A DNA stretch of 64,000 nt from Bremerella alba (GTDB lineage Bacteria; Planctomycetota; Planctomycetia; Pirellulales; Pirellulaceae), in assembly GCF_013618625.1 (NCBI RefSeq), contig NZ_JABRWO010000013.1, forward strand, positions 62,001 to 126,000, written 5' to 3'. Below, in pieces: positions 44,086-52,473 of this stretch. The notes under the pieces were generated by a model. That model was not told where the DNA came from. It saw only the letters and a list, made by a program, of their open reading frames with translations, and did not search any database. The translations under genes and the position numbers were made by a program. Position 1 is the stretch's first letter. Each line of letters begins with the position of its first letter.

Positions 44086-45966
44086 CTAACGGCCTATCAT
44101 TTTTAACCGATGCGCTGCTCGTCGAAGGACCTCTTGCGTAAACGAATCCCCCTCTACGACGTTGATAGCGCTCTTTTCTTTCGCGGCCACCAAGAAGAAG
44201 CAATACAACATTTCGTCCGTGGTCTCTTCCCCAAAGGTAACACGCTGAGGAGGCGAACTGGGGTTGGTAGGGTTGTCTGCCGAGTTATCGTAGATTGCCA
44301 CCACTTCAATCTTTGTCCCAGCTGGAAGCTGCAGGGGGTCTGCTAGCATGTACTCGTCTTGCCAATTGAAGTCCCACTGCGGCACGTCGATCAGCACCTT
44401 GGAACTACCATCGGGCAGGTACGCTGTGGCCTTCATCTGTTGCCCTAGCAGGTGCATGTGCGGAATGCAGCTGAGCAGCGTCACCTCGGCCGGAAGCTTA
44501 TAAGACGCGGTGGCTTGGTAGTTCTTCTCGCCTGGCGGAATGTCCAGATCGAACGAGGATGTCCAGACTGCGAACGCTTCGTTCTTCGGCTTGTCGACAA
44601 AATAGATTCCTACTTTCGAGCGATCCTTGGTCGCTTTGCCATTGGGATGATAGTGAATCTGCATCACCAGGTCGGCACCGCGGGGCATCTTTCTTCCTAG
44701 GCCATCGGGTAGCGGCCGGGGGGTTTTACCCGGCGACCAACCGCCAATCGACCCTGACGGAACAAAACCGGGGCCACCAAAGGTCGAATATCCAGGCCCG
44801 GGAGAAGCCTTATCCTTGGAGCGTGACTTGCCGCTGTCATCTAGGTAGAGGATCGAGTGATGAACGACGCTTGCATCGCCAGGCTTAAATTCAATGGTCG
44901 CCACCAACTTATCTTCTGGAATATCGTAAGGGATGACGAAGTTGCGGAAGATGTCTACGCCGCCTGCTGGTACGTCGAAGTCTTCTTGCATTTCGAGCAC
45001 CAAGTCAGGCTCGCCCAAAACCCAATCGGCAGCAAACGTGGGTAACGGAGGCAAATCGGCAGGATCTCCTTCGGCACGCTCCGACTTAGCCCACGCTTTG
45101 AGTGTCTCGATCTCACGATCGCTCAAGGTCCGCTGCCCCTCGAATTCGCCGTGAACCTGAGCCGCCTTCCAAGGAGGCATCAGTTTCGAATCAACGACTC
45201 GAGCAATTTGCCGAGCTCGCTTGGCAGCATCTAGATAGCTGGTCAGCGTGAACGGTCCGACTTCTCCTTCGCGATGACATACGACGCAATTTGCGTTCAA
45301 GATCGGCGCAATGTCTCGATTAAAAGTAAGCGTCGCCTCCTCAAGACTTGGCATCGGTGGAAGCTCGTAATAACAACCCACAGGCTTCGTAACCGACTCC
45401 ACAACCGGCAGGCCTGCGGCAACCTTTTCCACGGCTTGCTTCAAGGTCTCTTCCGTCGCTACCGGCTTTCGCGAACCCAACTGGAGAAACCGATCATCGA
45501 TACGCCCCCGATAGGCAATCTCGCCGTGCTGGTTAAACACGAAGACTTCCGGCACCGTGGTCGGCTGGAGCGCATTCCCGAGGCTTGCATCGCGATCCAT
45601 TAAAACAGGAAACTCAAGCGAGAATTCCTTAACCATGCCCGCCACGTCCTGGGGAGTCTGAGTCACGTCTGCCCAGATGCCCAGTAGCTGAATCTCTATT
45701 TCGTTCTTACCCCACTCGCGATAGAGGTCGTTCAATACAGGAAAGTAGGTCCTCGAAACGGGGCACTCGCCGGTCATGAAGACGAACACCCTTACCGCTT
45801 TCCGAGAGTTGGTCGCAATCTGATGTACGTCACCCCGATGATCTTGCCGGGTCAAATTGACCAACGTGGCGGCATCCGAAGCAGGTGCCGCTTCTTCAGC
45901 GAAAAGCCAACCGCTAGCAGCAACAAGCAGAAAGCTGACCGACAGGAACCCGGAAAGAAACTTCAC
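44086..45966 (-). CDS. Exported redoxin - c-type heme - copper type II monooxygenase-like fusion
   Basis: 626 residues with a signal peptide (about 1-23). Residues 30-190 are a thioredoxin/redoxin-fold domain with a single active-site Cys in GECPVSR (about C68), close to AhpC/TSA-type peroxidases. Residues 215-300 hold a CVVCH motif (about 227-231) with a cytochrome-c-like surrounding (ILNANCVVCHREGEVGPF, then MPPWKA as Met ligand region). The last 300 residues have the copper-binding layout of type II ascorbate-dependent monooxygenases: VVHHSI (369-370), HYHP (438-440) and PHMHLLG (503-505). It is probably periplasmic and redox active. The start GTG has GGGAG 9 bases upstream. The substrate is unknown; this three-module protein is seen mainly in planctomycetes. 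Confidence 0.87.
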   Translation of the reverse strand: MKFLSGFLSVSFLLVAASGWLFAEEAAPASDAATLVNLTRQDHRGDVHQIATNSRKAVRVFVFMTGECPVSRTYFPVLNDLYREWGKNEIEIQLLGIWADVTQTPQDVAGMVKEFSLEFPVLMDRDASLGNALQPTTVPEVFVFNQHGEIAYRGRIDDRFLQLGSRKPVATEETLKQAVEKVAAGLPVVESVTKPVGCYYELPPMPSLEEATLTFNRDIAPILNANCVVCHREGEVGPFTLTSYLDAAKRARQIARVVDSKLMPPWKAAQVHGEFEGQRTLSDREIETLKAWAKSERAEGDPADLPPLPTFAADWVLGEPDLVLEMQEDFDVPAGGVDIFRNFVIPYDIPEDKLVATIEFKPGDASVVHHSILYLDDSGKSRSKDKASPGPGYSTFGGPGFVPSGSIGGWSPGKTPRPLPDGLGRKMPRGADLVMQIHYHPNGKATKDRSKVGIYFVDKPKNEAFAVWTSSFDLDIPPGEKNYQATASYKLPAEVTLLSCIPHMHLLGQQMKATAYLPDGSSKVLIDVPQWDFNWQDEYMLADPLQLPAGTKIEVVAIYDNSADNPTNPSSPPQRVTFGEETTDEMLYCFFLVAAKEKSAINVVEGDSFTQEVLRRAAHRLKMIGR

Positions 45967-46214
45967 GATTGCTTACTCCCTATGAGAATCGCGGAACTTC
46001 GAAGAGCGTTTCAGAAGGAATTGTACGCTTTGAAAATCTGTTCGGAAGAAGCAGTTCTTCTCGCGATACCCTATTCCTCATCCAAACATACTCATACAGC
46101 GGTCGAGATGTTTCTGGATTGAAAGACATTTCGCACGGAATATATCTCAAGCAGGTTTAGAACATCCGAAAAACCCTCGGTATTCCGAGTGCAAACAGCC
46201 TTATCAAGCAGCGA

Positions 46215-47636
46215 CTACTTCCCCAACTGTGCGTCCAACTCAAGCGTATCACCCACCTTGGCTTGCCATTGTTGTAGGGTCACAAACAGCTGCTGCTTTT
46301 TCTCGGAGTGAGCACGATCGGCGGAAAGATCTTGCATTTCCATCGGATCGTTGGTCAGGTCGAACAGCTTCACTCGATTCGCCTTTGGATAGACCATCAA
46401 TTTGAAACCATCGTCGGTGATCGATCGCTGCCGGTCGAGATAGCAATTATAAATGGCGTCGTACGACTCAGTCTTCTCACCATGAATCAGGGGCAGCAGA
46501 CTGGCAAACTCAACGTGTTCCGGCTTGCGAACTTGAGCCAATTCCAAAGTGGTTGGCATCACGTCTTGCAGGTAGACTGCCGCGTCGTTCTCGCCTGATT
46601 CGATGCCAGGGCCGGCAATCAATAGTGGCACGCGAATGCTGTGGTCGTACGAATTTTGCTTACCCATCAGCCCGTGGTGACCACACGCCAAACCATGATC
46701 GGAGGTGAAAATCACGTAGGTTTGGTCTGCTTTGCCAGACGCTTCCAAGGCAGCGAGAATGCGTCCAATTTGCTGATCCATATGGGTAATGATCGCAAAG
46801 TATTCTTGCCGATGCACCTGAACCGCAAGCTCGGTGCGAGGGAAGGGCGCGAGGTGCTCGTCACGGAGGCCAGGTGGACAGCCGATCTCTTTGTGCTCGG
46901 GATATTCCGGCAGGAAGTCTTCTGGCACATCCACTTCATGAGCCGGATACATTTCGACGAACTCTTGCGGCGACTGTCGTGGATCGTGCGGAGCGTTGAA
47001 CGCGATGTACATAAAAAACGGCGTATCGTCATGGGCGGCTTCTTCTAGAAAGCCGACCGCCTCGTCCCCCACGACTTCGCTCCAATGCTTGCCCCCCTCC
47101 CAGAAGCCGCCGAACTTTTTGTCCCATGGCTGCCACTGGGTATCGTCGGCATTCTTTGGGCGGTTGTAACCTTCAGGCGTTTGCTTTGGCATTCCGCCGC
47201 GGATGTGTCCCGTGACGTCAAAGGCCTTGGCCGCGTTGGCCGGGACATGCCACTTGCCGGTCATGTAGGTTCGGTAGCCGGCGTTCTTCATGTACTCCGA
47301 CCAAAATCGCCCGGCCTCTCGCTCCTTTTCGGCAGTCTTATAGACATCGTTGGCGTGCCACACAAATCGCCCTGTATTGAGCATGGTGCGACTGGCGACG
47401 CATACTGCACCGCTCCACGAACCTTGGTTGTAGGCATGCGTGAACGACATCGACCGCTTGGCGAGTTGGTCGAGGTTAGGCGTTTGAGCCTGGGTCATGC
47501 CCGAATAGCCGGTCGTTTCGTAGCTTTGGTCATCTGAAAAAAGGAACAAGATGTTCGGCTTCTGTGTTTCAGCGGCTTGGGCGAGAGAAACAAATGCGAG
47601 AACGACAAAAGGAAGCAGGGCAACAATTCGGATCAC
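46215..47636 (-). CDS. Type I sulfatase, exported
   Basis: 473 residues from the GTG at 47636, chosen because it gives a clean signal peptide (IRIVALLPFVVLAFVSLAQAAE), has GGAG 8 bases upstream and leaves a promoter region after the DoxX terminator. An ATG at 47690 is the alternative. Metal ligands DD occur in LFSDDQSY, and the nucleophile motif reads CVASR (Cys79), with Ala replacing the usual Pro of CxPSR; Cys at this position is converted to formylglycine by an FGE. TSDHGLACGHHG supplies the Asp-His pair. The protein should hydrolyse sulfate esters of polysaccharides outside the cytoplasm, as in the many planctomycete sulfatases. The SUMF1-like protein at 12999 cannot be its FGE. Confidence 0.92.
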   Translation of the reverse strand: MIRIVALLPFVVLAFVSLAQAAETQKPNILFLFSDDQSYETTGYSGMTQAQTPNLDQLAKRSMSFTHAYNQGSWSGAVCVASRTMLNTGRFVWHANDVYKTAEKEREAGRFWSEYMKNAGYRTYMTGKWHVPANAAKAFDVTGHIRGGMPKQTPEGYNRPKNADDTQWQPWDKKFGGFWEGGKHWSEVVGDEAVGFLEEAAHDDTPFFMYIAFNAPHDPRQSPQEFVEMYPAHEVDVPEDFLPEYPEHKEIGCPPGLRDEHLAPFPRTELAVQVHRQEYFAIITHMDQQIGRILAALEASGKADQTYVIFTSDHGLACGHHGLMGKQNSYDHSIRVPLLIAGPGIESGENDAAVYLQDVMPTTLELAQVRKPEHVEFASLLPLIHGEKTESYDAIYNCYLDRQRSITDDGFKLMVYPKANRVKLFDLTNDPMEMQDLSADRAHSEKKQQLFVTLQQWQAKVGDTLELDAQLGK

Positions 47637-47721
47637 GAGGAGAACTCCGCTAAGAGCCAATAGCCTGGGACAGAAGATTAGCCTTAGCATAATCCATTCG
47701 TGGTTTCCCTTCCACGAGCGC

Positions 47722-47760
47722 AAAAAGAAGCACGCTCTTCCAAAACGAAGAACGTGCTTC
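47722..47760 (-). terminator. Intrinsic terminator of the SDR-pirin-DoxX operon
   Basis: GAAGCACG.TCTTC pairs with GAAGA.CGTGCTTC (one mismatch, loop CAAAAC) at 47727-47760; on the minus strand it is followed by TTTTTG. It lies 38 bp past the DoxX stop and separates this operon from the sulfatase gene, which supports the shorter sulfatase start. Confidence 0.85.
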
Positions 47761-47797
47761 CGCAATACTAAGCACCACCACAGCACAGGGGGAATGC

Positions 47798-48226
47798 CTA
47801 GCTGGTAACTTTCTCTTTGGCCAGTTTCTGGTCCAGGCTCCAAGGCCCCGAGCCGACCGCCATAATGAAAAGCATCGTCCCCATCATGGAAAGGTTTTTC
47901 ATGAAGTGAATCATCTGTCCCTCAACGGCGTCCCCTTCCAAGGTCCAGAAGTCATGGAAGAAGTAAGTCGCCAATACTAAGAACGTGAACAACAACAGGG
48001 CTCCTACGCGGGCATAAAACCCCAGCAAAATCGACAGCCCACCGACAATCAAAAACACGATCGCTCCGACGAGCAGCACCTGAGCCGCCGGAACACCTTC
48101 CGAGGCCATATACTGAGCTACGCTGCTGAACTGCGGGATTTTGTTACCTAACGCACTCATCAAAAAGATGGTAACGATAAACAACCGGGCCACCACCGTT
48201 AGCAAACCTTGAACGGTCGAATTCAT
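47798..48226 (-). CDS. DoxX-family membrane protein
   Basis: 142 residues from the ATG at 48226, which has AGGAAG 9 bases upstream; a GTG three codons earlier is too close to it. Four membrane helices carry the DoxX/DoxD pattern: VARLFIVTIFLMSALGNKIPQF, ASEGVPAAQVLLVGAIVFLIVGGLSILLGFYARVGALLLFTFLVLATYFFHDFW and the closing helix with FMKNLSMMGTMLFIMAVGSGPWSLD. DoxX proteins accompany oxidoreductases and protect against redox or thiol stress in some bacteria. It is the last gene of the MarR-linked operon. Confidence 0.9.
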   Translation of the reverse strand: MNSTVQGLLTVVARLFIVTIFLMSALGNKIPQFSSVAQYMASEGVPAAQVLLVGAIVFLIVGGLSILLGFYARVGALLLFTFLVLATYFFHDFWTLEGDAVEGQMIHFMKNLSMMGTMLFIMAVGSGPWSLDQKLAKEKVTS

Positions 48227-48276
48227 ATTGCTCACTTCCTAGATTGGTTCTGTCACTCGTTAAATCTGATTTGGGA

Positions 48277-48975
48277 TCAGGCCAGATCGAATAGCATGAT
48301 CTCAGCATCCTCATCCGCTTCGATTTTCAACATCCGTTCTTCGCTCACCGCCGCACCGTCGCTGGTGGCCAGCGATTGCCCGTTGAGCGTCACTTTGCCG
48401 CGCAGTACCTGGAGCCAAGCATGCCGCGATTCGGCTAAGGGGTGCTCGACCACGGTCTGCGCGTCGAGCTTACTCAGGAAGATCTTCGCGTCCTGATGAA
48501 TCATTAGCGAGCCATCTTCCGCATCCGGCGAAGCGACAACCCGGAGCCGATTGTTTAACTGCTCATCGGGAAATCGCTTCTGTTCGTAACTGGGCGTGTG
48601 CCCTTTCTGGTCGGGAAAAAGCCAGATCTGATAAAGGTGAGCGGACTCGTCCGCAGACGGGTTGAACTCGCTATGAGTGATTCCAGTACCGGCGGTCATT
48701 CGCTGAAATTCGCCTGGCCGCAGGACCTCGCCATTGCCCATCGAATCCTTATGCTCTAAGGCACCCTCCAATACGTACGTGACGATTTCCATATCGTTAT
48801 GAGGATGGGTACCGAAGCCTTGCCCTGGGGCCACACGATCTTCGTTCATCACTCGTAGCGAACGGAAGCTCACGTGATCGCGATCGACATACCCTGCAAA
48901 CGAAAACGTATGGTACGCATCGAGCCAACCGTGATTGGCATGGCCACGATCGGCCGCTTTTCGGACATGGATCAT
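48277..48975 (-). CDS. Pirin-family bicupin
   Basis: 232 residues from the ATG at 48975 (AAGGAA about 8 bases upstream), giving the typical pirin start MIHVRKAADRGHANHGWLDAYHTFSFAGY. The N-terminal cupin holds the iron-binding set His-X-His..Glu: GTHPHNDMEIVTYVLEGALEHKDSMG, with three His and a Glu expected as ligands. The family includes YhhW, which oxidises quercetin. Here, following an SDR and before a DoxX protein, it may act on quinones or flavonoids, in line with MarR control; this is inference from context. Confidence 0.93.
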   Translation of the reverse strand: MIHVRKAADRGHANHGWLDAYHTFSFAGYVDRDHVSFRSLRVMNEDRVAPGQGFGTHPHNDMEIVTYVLEGALEHKDSMGNGEVLRPGEFQRMTAGTGITHSEFNPSADESAHLYQIWLFPDQKGHTPSYEQKRFPDEQLNNRLRVVASPDAEDGSLMIHQDAKIFLSKLDAQTVVEHPLAESRHAWLQVLRGKVTLNGQSLATSDGAAVSEERMLKIEADEDAEIMLFDLA

Positions 48976-48987
48976 CACTAGGTTCCT

Positions 48988-49743
48988 TTACTTGGCGAGG
49001 TAACCGCCATCGATGGGTAGGCTAACACCGGTCGTGAACGATGCTGCATCCGAAGCGAGGTAGGCAACGGCCGCAGCAATTTCCTCTGCTTTTGCAATGC
49101 GATTCATAGGATGCTGTGCTGCCAACGCTTCCCGGTTCTCTGAACCTTTTTTTCCGGCGAAACGATCGATCATATCGGTCGCCGTTGCCCCAGGTGCGAC
49201 CGCGTTGATGCGAATTCCCTGTTGGGCATATTCCAACGCTGCCGTTTTCGTAGCGCCTTCAACGGCGTGTTTCGAAGCGATGTAAATGCTCGCCCCCGGC
49301 ATCGCAACGTGCCCCACGATGCTGGACGTGTTGACAATCACTCCGCCTCCTTGCTTGAGCATTTGCTCGATCTCGTACTTCATGCTGAGAAAGACACCCA
49401 GCACGTTAATATCAAATACTTTGCGGTAGTCTTCGACAGTAACGTCGGTCACCATGCCAGTTGCTTCGACGCCTGCGTTATTAAACGCAATGTCGATGCG
49501 ACCGAAATGCTTGACGGTTTGCTGAACCAGGTTTTGAACGTCTTCTTCACTGGTGACATCGGTCTTCACAAAGACCGCTTCGCCCCCTGCGGATTTGATT
49601 CGATCGACCACCGCGCTGCCTAGCTCCTCGCGACGCCCTGCCACAACTACCTTCGCCCCTTGTTTGGCGAAGAGATTGGCCGTGACCTCACCAATCCCTG
49701 AGGTTCCGCCGGTGATCAGTACCACTTTGTCTTGAAAACTCAT
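48988..49743 (-). CDS. SDR-family oxidoreductase
   Basis: 251 residues from the ATG at 49743 with GGGGGAG 8 bases upstream. The cofactor motif TGGTSGIG is near residues 11-18, NNAG at about 87, the catalytic Ser in NTSSIVGHVA, and YIASKHAV carries Tyr and Lys of the catalytic triad. It resembles glucose-1-dehydrogenase/3-oxoacyl-ACP reductase-like SDRs with a C-terminal TTGVSLPIDGGYLAK. The substrate cannot be named. It is the first gene of the SDR-pirin-DoxX operon; an identical operator candidate to that before marR lies 39 bp upstream. Confidence 0.93.
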   Translation of the reverse strand: MSFQDKVVLITGGTSGIGEVTANLFAKQGAKVVVAGRREELGSAVVDRIKSAGGEAVFVKTDVTSEEDVQNLVQQTVKHFGRIDIAFNNAGVEATGMVTDVTVEDYRKVFDINVLGVFLSMKYEIEQMLKQGGGVIVNTSSIVGHVAMPGASIYIASKHAVEGATKTAALEYAQQGIRINAVAPGATATDMIDRFAGKKGSENREALAAQHPMNRIAKAEEIAAAVAYLASDAASFTTGVSLPIDGGYLAK

Positions 49744-49781
49744 CCTACGCACTCCCCCAAATTAAAACATCAAGTAAACTA

Positions 49782-49799
49782 TTTACATGTAAACTATAT
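49782..49799. promoter_or_regulatory. MarR operator candidate, site 1 (SDR operon promoter)
   Basis: The 18-mer TTTACATGTAAACTATAT, with the perfect 12-bp palindrome TTTACATGTAAA, lies 39 bp upstream of the SDR start, in the gap after the marR stop. A partial extra copy GTAAACTAT directly abuts its left side at 49774-49782. The same 18-mer occurs before marR (50324-50341). Confidence 0.75.
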
Positions 49800-49816
49800 G
49801 CCTAAAAAACAGATGC

Positions 49817-50299
49817 CTAGCCTTGCTCCTGGGTTACAGCTTCGCGTGATTTTTCTAACAAACCGATCAACTGCCGAAGTTCCTGCTGGGTAAGATGCCC
49901 AACGAGTTGCTTGTGCGTTTCCATCAGAGGCTGGTCGATCTGGGCCAGGATGCCGAGTGCCTTGTCTGTTATCGCTACGTAAACCACACGGCGATCCTTT
50001 TCGCACCGGATACGGCTCACTAAATCGTGCTTTTCGAGGCGATCGATAAGTCCAGTAATCGCAGGCACAACTTGTATCAGCCGAGATGCGATCTCTAGCG
50101 AAGGCAACGGTTTACCTTCCCCACGAAGAATCCGCAGAACATTGTACTGCGAACCAGTCAGACCATACTCGCGCAGCAAACGTCCCAGCCGATTATGAAA
50201 CAAGTCGCTCGTCCGCAAGATGTTGAGGATCGCTTCTTGTTCCTTGGAATCGAAAGGATTTCGCTTTTTGAGTTCGTCTTGTAGGCCAAGTGGGGTCAT
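49817..50299 (-). CDS. MarR-family transcriptional regulator of the SDR-pirin-DoxX operon
   Basis: 160 residues. The winged helix is intact: SLEIASRLIQVVPAITGLIDRLEKHDLV (recognition helix) and RCEKDRRVVYVAITDKALGIL (wing, with DRR). It lies immediately upstream of the SDR gene on the same strand, but 73 bp and an operator copy separate them, so the operon has its own promoter. Two copies of the same 18-bp operator flank the gene, one before marR and one before the SDR, consistent with autorepression and repression of the operon. Members such as QsrR and MhqR respond to quinones and the operon content would fit. No cysteine is visible in the protein, so a thiol switch is unlikely. Confidence 0.9.
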   Translation of the reverse strand: MTPLGLQDELKKRNPFDSKEQEAILNILRTSDLFHNRLGRLLREYGLTGSQYNVLRILRGEGKPLPSLEIASRLIQVVPAITGLIDRLEKHDLVSRIRCEKDRRVVYVAITDKALGILAQIDQPLMETHKQLVGHLTQQELRQLIGLLEKSREAVTQEQG

Positions 50300-50323
50300 C
50301 TGTTATCTCCAACTGCCCATTAA

Positions 50324-50341
50324 TTTACATGTAAACTATAT
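50324..50341. promoter_or_regulatory. MarR operator candidate, site 2 (marR promoter)
   Basis: TTTACATGTAAACTATAT, identical over 18 bases to site 1, begins 25 bp upstream of the marR ATG. Its position is where a repressor would block transcription or initiation. Confidence 0.75.
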
Positions 50342-50693
50342 TCATGACAAGGGGAATTACGGTGGAAATCGATGCTTTCCCTTCGCCGACACCACCACCA
50401 GGGGAGGGGGCAGCTAAGGGGCTTTTATGTTAAAACCACTACGTAACTTAAATTCAATTTGTTTTATCTCTATATACCACCTCCCTTTCTCGGGGTAGCA
50501 TTTAACATTAGTATCCTCTTATGGATTAGCCGCCCCCCTTAAGCACTGACTAATCGCGAGGTGACTTTCGCAACACCATCGGCTCAAGACTTTCAGATAT
50601 CTTTTTCATGCCTGAATTTTGAGCCTAACTCACGCTTGCTTCGTAAATTGCCCCAAACATTTTCTACTATCCCCATTTCCTTAGAGGCTTTCC
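50342..50693. other. Intergenic region upstream of the second DUF1559 gene
   Basis: About 350 bp with no gene seen. It includes the marR promoter region at its left end and presumably the DUF1559 promoter near its right end. The sequence is A+T rich, and no strong dyad other than the MarR site was found. Confidence 0.5.
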
Positions 50694-51707
50694 ATGCGCA
50701 CTTCTGAATATCGACGCGTTGGATTTACGCTTGTCGAACTTCTAGTTGTCATCGCAATCATCGGCGTCTTAATCGCCCTCCTACTTCCTGCTGTGCAGCA
50801 AGCCCGTGAAGCTGCGCGACGTATGCAGTGCACCAATCACCTGAAACAAATTGGGCTCGCACTCCACAATCATCACGACACCTTCAATCGCTTCCCTCCT
50901 GGGGGCGCCCAAGATCAGCCACCCTTCGGAACGGCCACCCCCGTCAACACCACGTGGGGCAGCTCGTGGTTCGTCTATATCTTGCCGTTCGTTGAAGAGA
51001 ACGCGATTTACGACAAATGGGAATTCCAAGGGAGTTCCGGCGTCTTTAACAGCAACAATAATGACGTGGTTAAAGGACTTGAAATGGACAAGTACCGCTG
51101 CCCATCTTCGCCTCTGCCTGGCTTCTCGCGGTCGAACAGCGGAAACTCTGCCTCGGTCAACTACGTGGGAATCAGCGGTGCTGCCGACGGCATCATTCCG
51201 GGCTACACCGAAAGCCGAATCACGCACAATGCACGTGGAGGAATCCACAGTGCCGGCGGCCTCTTGTTTGCCAACAGTCAGACCAAGTTCTCTAACATGA
51301 CAGACGGTTCAACCAATACGCTTGCCGTCAGCGAACATGGCAACTGGCTAACCGATACCTCGAACAACAAGCAGGATTGGCGTGCCAGTCAGCCGTGGAG
51401 TTGGACCATTGGCTGCAAGAGCTCGGATTCGCCTCCGGACATGACTTACAACGGTGATAATCGCCCATTCAATGTCACTACGATTCGCTATGCGATTAAC
51501 CGCACCACAGGTTGGACGGACGACGAAAACAACACCGGCGTTGGGAACGATGGCGGTGCAAACATCCCTCTCAACTCAACCCACCCTGGCGGCGTAAACG
51601 CTCTCTTGGGGGATGGTTCGGTGCGATTCATCGCGGAAACAATTCAATTAGAGACCCTGGGACGTCTCGCAACTCGTGACGATGGTCAAGTCATCGGCGA
51701 ATACTAA
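50694..51707 (+). CDS. DUF1559 protein with type IV pilin-like N-terminus
   Basis: 337 residues, the same architecture as the protein at 25063. The N-terminus is [40 protein letters not shown] and [15 protein letters not shown] follows; the C-terminus holds the H-X9-DG feature in [21 protein letters not shown]. It should be a pseudopilin-like, extracytoplasmic protein. The middle region differs from its paralogue, which suggests an old duplication. It is followed after 135 bp by the partner lipoprotein at 51843, with a hairpin in between. The pair is in the same order but on the other strand. Confidence 0.95.
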   Translation: MRTSEYRRVGFTLVELLVVIAIIGVLIALLLPAVQQAREAARRMQCTNHLKQIGLALHNHHDTFNRFPPGGAQDQPPFGTATPVNTTWGSSWFVYILPFVEENAIYDKWEFQGSSGVFNSNNNDVVKGLEMDKYRCPSSPLPGFSRSNSGNSASVNYVGISGAADGIIPGYTESRITHNARGGIHSAGGLLFANSQTKFSNMTDGSTNTLAVSEHGNWLTDTSNNKQDWRASQPWSWTIGCKSSDSPPDMTYNGDNRPFNVTTIRYAINRTTGWTDDENNTGVGNDGGANIPLNSTHPGGVNALLGDGSVRFIAETIQLETLGRLATRDDGQVIGEY

Positions 51708-51752
51708 GCAACCGAAGCGGACTCGATTTTGTCTCTCATTTAACGCTTCAGT

Positions 51753-51778
51753 AGCGCCTAGCCGGGTAGCTAGGTGCT
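51753..51778 (+). other. Hairpin between the second DUF1559 gene and its lipoprotein
   Basis: AGCGCCTAGC pairs over ten positions (one G-U wobble) with GCTAGGTGCT across the loop CGGGTA. It is not followed by a T-tract and so is not a standard terminator; it lies in the equivalent place to the hairpin of the first pair. Confidence 0.5.
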
Positions 51779-51842
51779 TTGCGTGACGAAGTTGCCCCTA
51801 CCCCAAGCACGTCTCACTCACCTATCAAGGATCTCTCAATAC

Positions 51843-52238
51843 ATGACCACTCGATTTTCATCTTGTTTTCTTCTTCTAGGTCTCATCCTCTCGTTAGGCT
51901 GTACGACTCAAAGCAATGAGCCTCTACGAATTTCAGTCAGCGGAACCGTTTCCCTAAACGATTCTCCCCTCGACCAAGGCATTATCTACTTCAAAACAGT
52001 GTCGAAAGGCTCTGTGGACGCATTAGATATCGTCGATGGAAAATTCTCCGGAGAAGTCGAACCTGGGGAGCGACGCATTGAAATCTCTGCCTTTCGGCCT
52101 GCTCAGGGAGGCACCCCAGGCATGGATCCCGGGGAAGAGAATTACATCCCTGCGAAGTACAACACGAAAAGCACTCTTACCGCAAATGTGGCTGAAGGCC
52201 AAGCGAATGAATTCAACTTCGATGTCAGTTCCAAGTAA
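51843..52238 (+). CDS. Small lipoprotein with carboxypeptidase-regulatory-like fold (DUF1559 partner)
   Basis: 131 residues from the ATG at 51843 (AAGGA about 11 bases upstream), which places a lipobox, LLGLILSLGC, at the right distance from the start. The following beta pattern is VSGTVSLNDSPLDQGIIYFKT, IVDGKFSGEVEPGERRIEISAF and YIPAKYNTKSTLTANV, with a closing NEFNFDVSS strand, matching the partner lipoprotein of the first pair. It should be tethered to a membrane facing the periplasm. Role unknown. Confidence 0.9.
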   Translation: MTTRFSSCFLLLGLILSLGCTTQSNEPLRISVSGTVSLNDSPLDQGIIYFKTVSKGSVDALDIVDGKFSGEVEPGERRIEISAFRPAQGGTPGMDPGEENYIPAKYNTKSTLTANVAEGQANEFNFDVSSK

Positions 52239-52272
52239 CAGCGAAAGCCCTGCGCTAAACTGCTAACCTAAG

Positions 52273-52306
52273 GCCTGCGAAACATGGCTGTATCGCGGGC
52301 TTTTTT
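52273..52306 (+). terminator. Intrinsic terminator after the second DUF1559/lipoprotein unit
   Basis: GCCTGCGA and TCGCGGGC form an eight-pair stem (one G-U) with a 12-base loop, followed directly by TTTTTT. It lies 35 bp after the lipoprotein stop. Confidence 0.88.
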
Positions 52307-52473
52307 CGTTTATGGGCGTGCAAAACGGCATTACACAAGGCTGTCACTTTTGCACCATTTCACCACGTATTTGCGTAAGCGGGGGTGTGGTATGTTAAAC
52401 TAATAAGCATTGTGGATTTCTACTTCCACCTCCCACCTTACTTGCCTTAGCTTTTTCTGGTGCTGATTCCCCC

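Noticed and set aside
47637-47843. Longer N-terminus for the sulfatase reaching into the DoxX gene
   Set aside because: It would cross the DoxX operon terminator and bury the signal peptide; the GTG at 47636 fits better.
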